This document shows, piece by piece, positions 6,239-7,524 of a stretch of 7,524 nt of DNA. Numbering within the stretch: position 1 is the stretch's first letter; each line of letters begins with the position of its first letter. This stretch comes from Bacteroidales bacterium (GTDB lineage: Bacteria > Bacteroidota > Bacteroidia > Bacteroidales > VadinHA17). Where the stretch lies: NCBI GenBank assembly GCA_025455505.1, contig JALOMK010000107.1:1-7524 (forward strand). The letters run 5' to 3'. Below the pieces are notes generated by a model. The model saw only the letters and a program-made list of their open reading frames with translations. It was not told the DNA's origin and ran no database searches. The position numbers and the translations under genes were made by a program.

Positions 6239-7483
6239 ATGGATATTTTTGACAAGATCAAATCAGACAAGGGAGCGCTTGGACAATACTCAGGAATGGC
6301 CGATGGTTATTTCATGTTTCCAAAGCTTGAGGGTGAAATATCTCCCAGGATGAAATTCAGGGGCAAGGAAGTTCTCACATGGAGCCTTAACAATTATCTC
6401 GGGCTTGCCAGCCTTCCGGAAGTGAAACAGACGGATGCTGAAGCGGCTGCAAAGTATGGTCTTGCATATCCTATGGGAGCAAGAATGATGTCAGGACAAA
6501 CGACCATGCATGAGAAGTTCGAAAAGATGGCAGCTGAATTCACTCACAAGGAAGCTGCATACCTTCTGAACTATGGCTACCAGGGAATGGTGTCGATAAT
6601 CGATGCGCTAGTTGACAGGCATGACGTAATTGTATATGACTCTGAATCACATGCATGCATTATGGACGGACTCAGGCTTCACATGGGCAAAAGGTTTGTG
6701 TTCCCGCACAATGACATCGAAAACTGCGAAAAGCAGCTTCAGAGGGCAACAAAGCTTGTCGAAAACACAGGCGGCGGAATCCTTGTAATAACTGAAGGTG
6801 TATTCGGCATGGCAGGTGACCTTGGCAAGCTTGATAAAATAGCAGCGCTCAAGAAAAAATACAATTTCAGGTTCCTTGTTGACGATGCTCACGGATTCGG
6901 CACAATGGGTAAAACCGGCGCAGGAACAGGTGAACACTTCGGCGTACAGGACGATATCGACGTATATTTTGCAACTTTCGCCAAATCAATGGCAGGCATC
7001 GGCGGCTTTGTTTCAAGCACGAAGGAAGTTGTTACATACCTCCGTTTCAACCTGAGGTCGCAGATCTACGCCAAATCGCTTCCTATGGCAATGACTATAG
7101 GGGCTATCAAGCGGCTTGAACTCATACAGGCTCACCCGGAATATAAGGAAAAGTTGTGGATTGTTGTAAATGCCTTACAGAAGGGACTCAGGGATGCAGG
7201 CCTCAATCTCGGGAAGACAGAATCGCCGGTGACTCCTGTATTCATGAAGTGTCCTCTCACCCAGGTAACCCAGATGATATATGATCTGAGGGAAAACCAC
7301 GGGATCTTCTGCTCTGTAGTAATCTACCCCGTTGTTCCGAGGGATGTTGTGATGCTAAGGCTCATACCTACGGCAAACCATACACTTGAGGATGTTGATT
7401 ACACGGTTAAGGCCTTCAAGGAGATCAAGAGGAAACTCGACAATAACGAATATCCTCACGAAATGGCTGATTTCAATAAGTAA
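6239..7483 (+). CDS. spt: Serine palmitoyltransferase (PLP-dependent alpha-oxoamine synthase)
   Basis: Predicted cytoplasmic PLP enzyme that condenses L-serine with a fatty acyl thioester to 3-ketosphinganine, the first step of sphingolipid synthesis in Bacteroidota. The 414-residue product has the alpha-oxoamine synthase fold: N-terminal SLNNYLGLASLP at 49-60, PMGARMMSGQTTMHEKFE at 78-95, His stacking on PLP in SESHACIMDGLR (H138), VDDAHGFG with D215 and H218, and the Schiff-base lysine in FAKSMAGIGGF (K249). The D215-H218-K249 spacing equals that of Sphingomonas SPT (D231-H234-K265). The end, GIFCSVVIYPVVPRDVVMLRLIPTANHT, resembles Bacteroides and Porphyromonas SPT more than glycine C-acetyltransferase (Kbl) or BioF, which are the main alternatives. 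No kbl/tdh or bio genes are adjacent. It stands alone, divergent from bamD, and a hairpin follows 22 bp after the stop. The family is certain; the acyl and amino substrates are inferred. Confidence 0.8.
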   Translation: MDIFDKIKSDKGALGQYSGMADGYFMFPKLEGEISPRMKFRGKEVLTWSLNNYLGLASLPEVKQTDAEAAAKYGLAYPMGARMMSGQTTMHEKFEKMAAEFTHKEAAYLLNYGYQGMVSIIDALVDRHDVIVYDSESHACIMDGLRLHMGKRFVFPHNDIENCEKQLQRATKLVENTGGGILVITEGVFGMAGDLGKLDKIAALKKKYNFRFLVDDAHGFGTMGKTGAGTGEHFGVQDDIDVYFATFAKSMAGIGGFVSSTKEVVTYLRFNLRSQIYAKSLPMAMTIGAIKRLELIQAHPEYKEKLWIVVNALQKGLRDAGLNLGKTESPVTPVFMKCPLTQVTQMIYDLRENHGIFCSVVIYPVVPRDVVMLRLIPTANHTLEDVDYTVKAFKEIKRKLDNNEYPHEMADFNK

Positions 7484-7505
7484 TACATACCTGATCGAAA
7501 GAGAG

Positions 7506-7524
7506 CCGCGTTAGCAAAACGCGG
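7506..7524 (+). terminator. Probable intrinsic terminator hairpin of spt, cut by the window end
   Basis: CCGCGTT (7506-7512), loop AGCAA, AACGCGG (7518-7524) is a perfect 7-bp, G+C-rich stem beginning 22 bp after the spt stop codon. The expected U-run would lie just beyond the last base, so its presence cannot be checked here. Position and stem quality make a terminator the simplest reading. Confidence 0.65.

Noticed and set aside
6239..7483. Assignment as glycine C-acetyltransferase (Kbl) or BioF
   Set aside because: The core motifs are shared by the family, but the YPVVP...LRLIPTANHT end fits Bacteroidota SPT better and neither tdh nor biotin genes are nearby; kept as an alternative only.
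1..7524. CRISPR array, tRNA, rRNA, insertion sequence or defence system
   Set aside because: No regularly spaced repeats, cloverleaf-type sequence, transposase, terminal repeats or defence-type domains were seen; nearly all of the window is conserved housekeeping genes.

Overview
This window looks like chromosomal core sequence from a member of the Bacteroidota, probably the Bacteroidales/Marinilabiliales side. The main reasons are the Bacteroidota-type proteins (an omega subunit beginning MDYRKS, a DUF4835/PorD protein, a long BamD lipoprotein, a sphingolipid-type serine palmitoyltransferase), matches to the Bacteroidota -7 promoter consensus TAnnTTTG upstream of both transcription units, and starts without clear Shine-Dalgarno sequences.

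Layout. From 5936 down to 34 there is one tightly packed minus-strand gene train: bamD (outer-membrane assembly lipoprotein), rpoZ (RNA polymerase omega), coaBC (coenzyme A synthesis), a DUF4835/PorD envelope protein, recN (double-strand-break repair) and fabI (enoyl-ACP reductase). The gaps are 8, 13, -4, 8 and 20 bases, so a single operon is likely. A non-coding region (5937-6238, about 300 bp) separates it from a divergent plus-strand gene at 6239-7483. That gene encodes an alpha-oxoamine synthase best matching Bacteroidota serine palmitoyltransferase. The window ends in a perfect 7-bp hairpin that looks like the start of this gene's terminator.

Function. The operon mixes envelope biogenesis (BamD, probable PorD), cofactor and lipid supply (CoaBC makes 4'-phosphopantetheine for CoA and acyl carrier protein; FabI completes fatty-acid elongation), transcription (omega) and repair (RecN). 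The divergent enzyme would use a fatty acyl thioester and serine to begin sphingolipid synthesis, so much of the window bears on lipids and the outer membrane.

The most notable observation is that coaBC is split into two frames at a run of 11 A (coding strand, 4210-4220). One extra A, or a -1 shift, restores a normal 408-residue bifunctional protein. This could be a homopolymer sequencing error, a real mutation, or productive slippage. The CoaC half also has Asp and Ser where the E. coli enzyme has catalytic Asn125 and Cys158. I see no mobile element, CRISPR array, tRNA, rRNA or new defence system; this is mostly ordinary conserved core genome.
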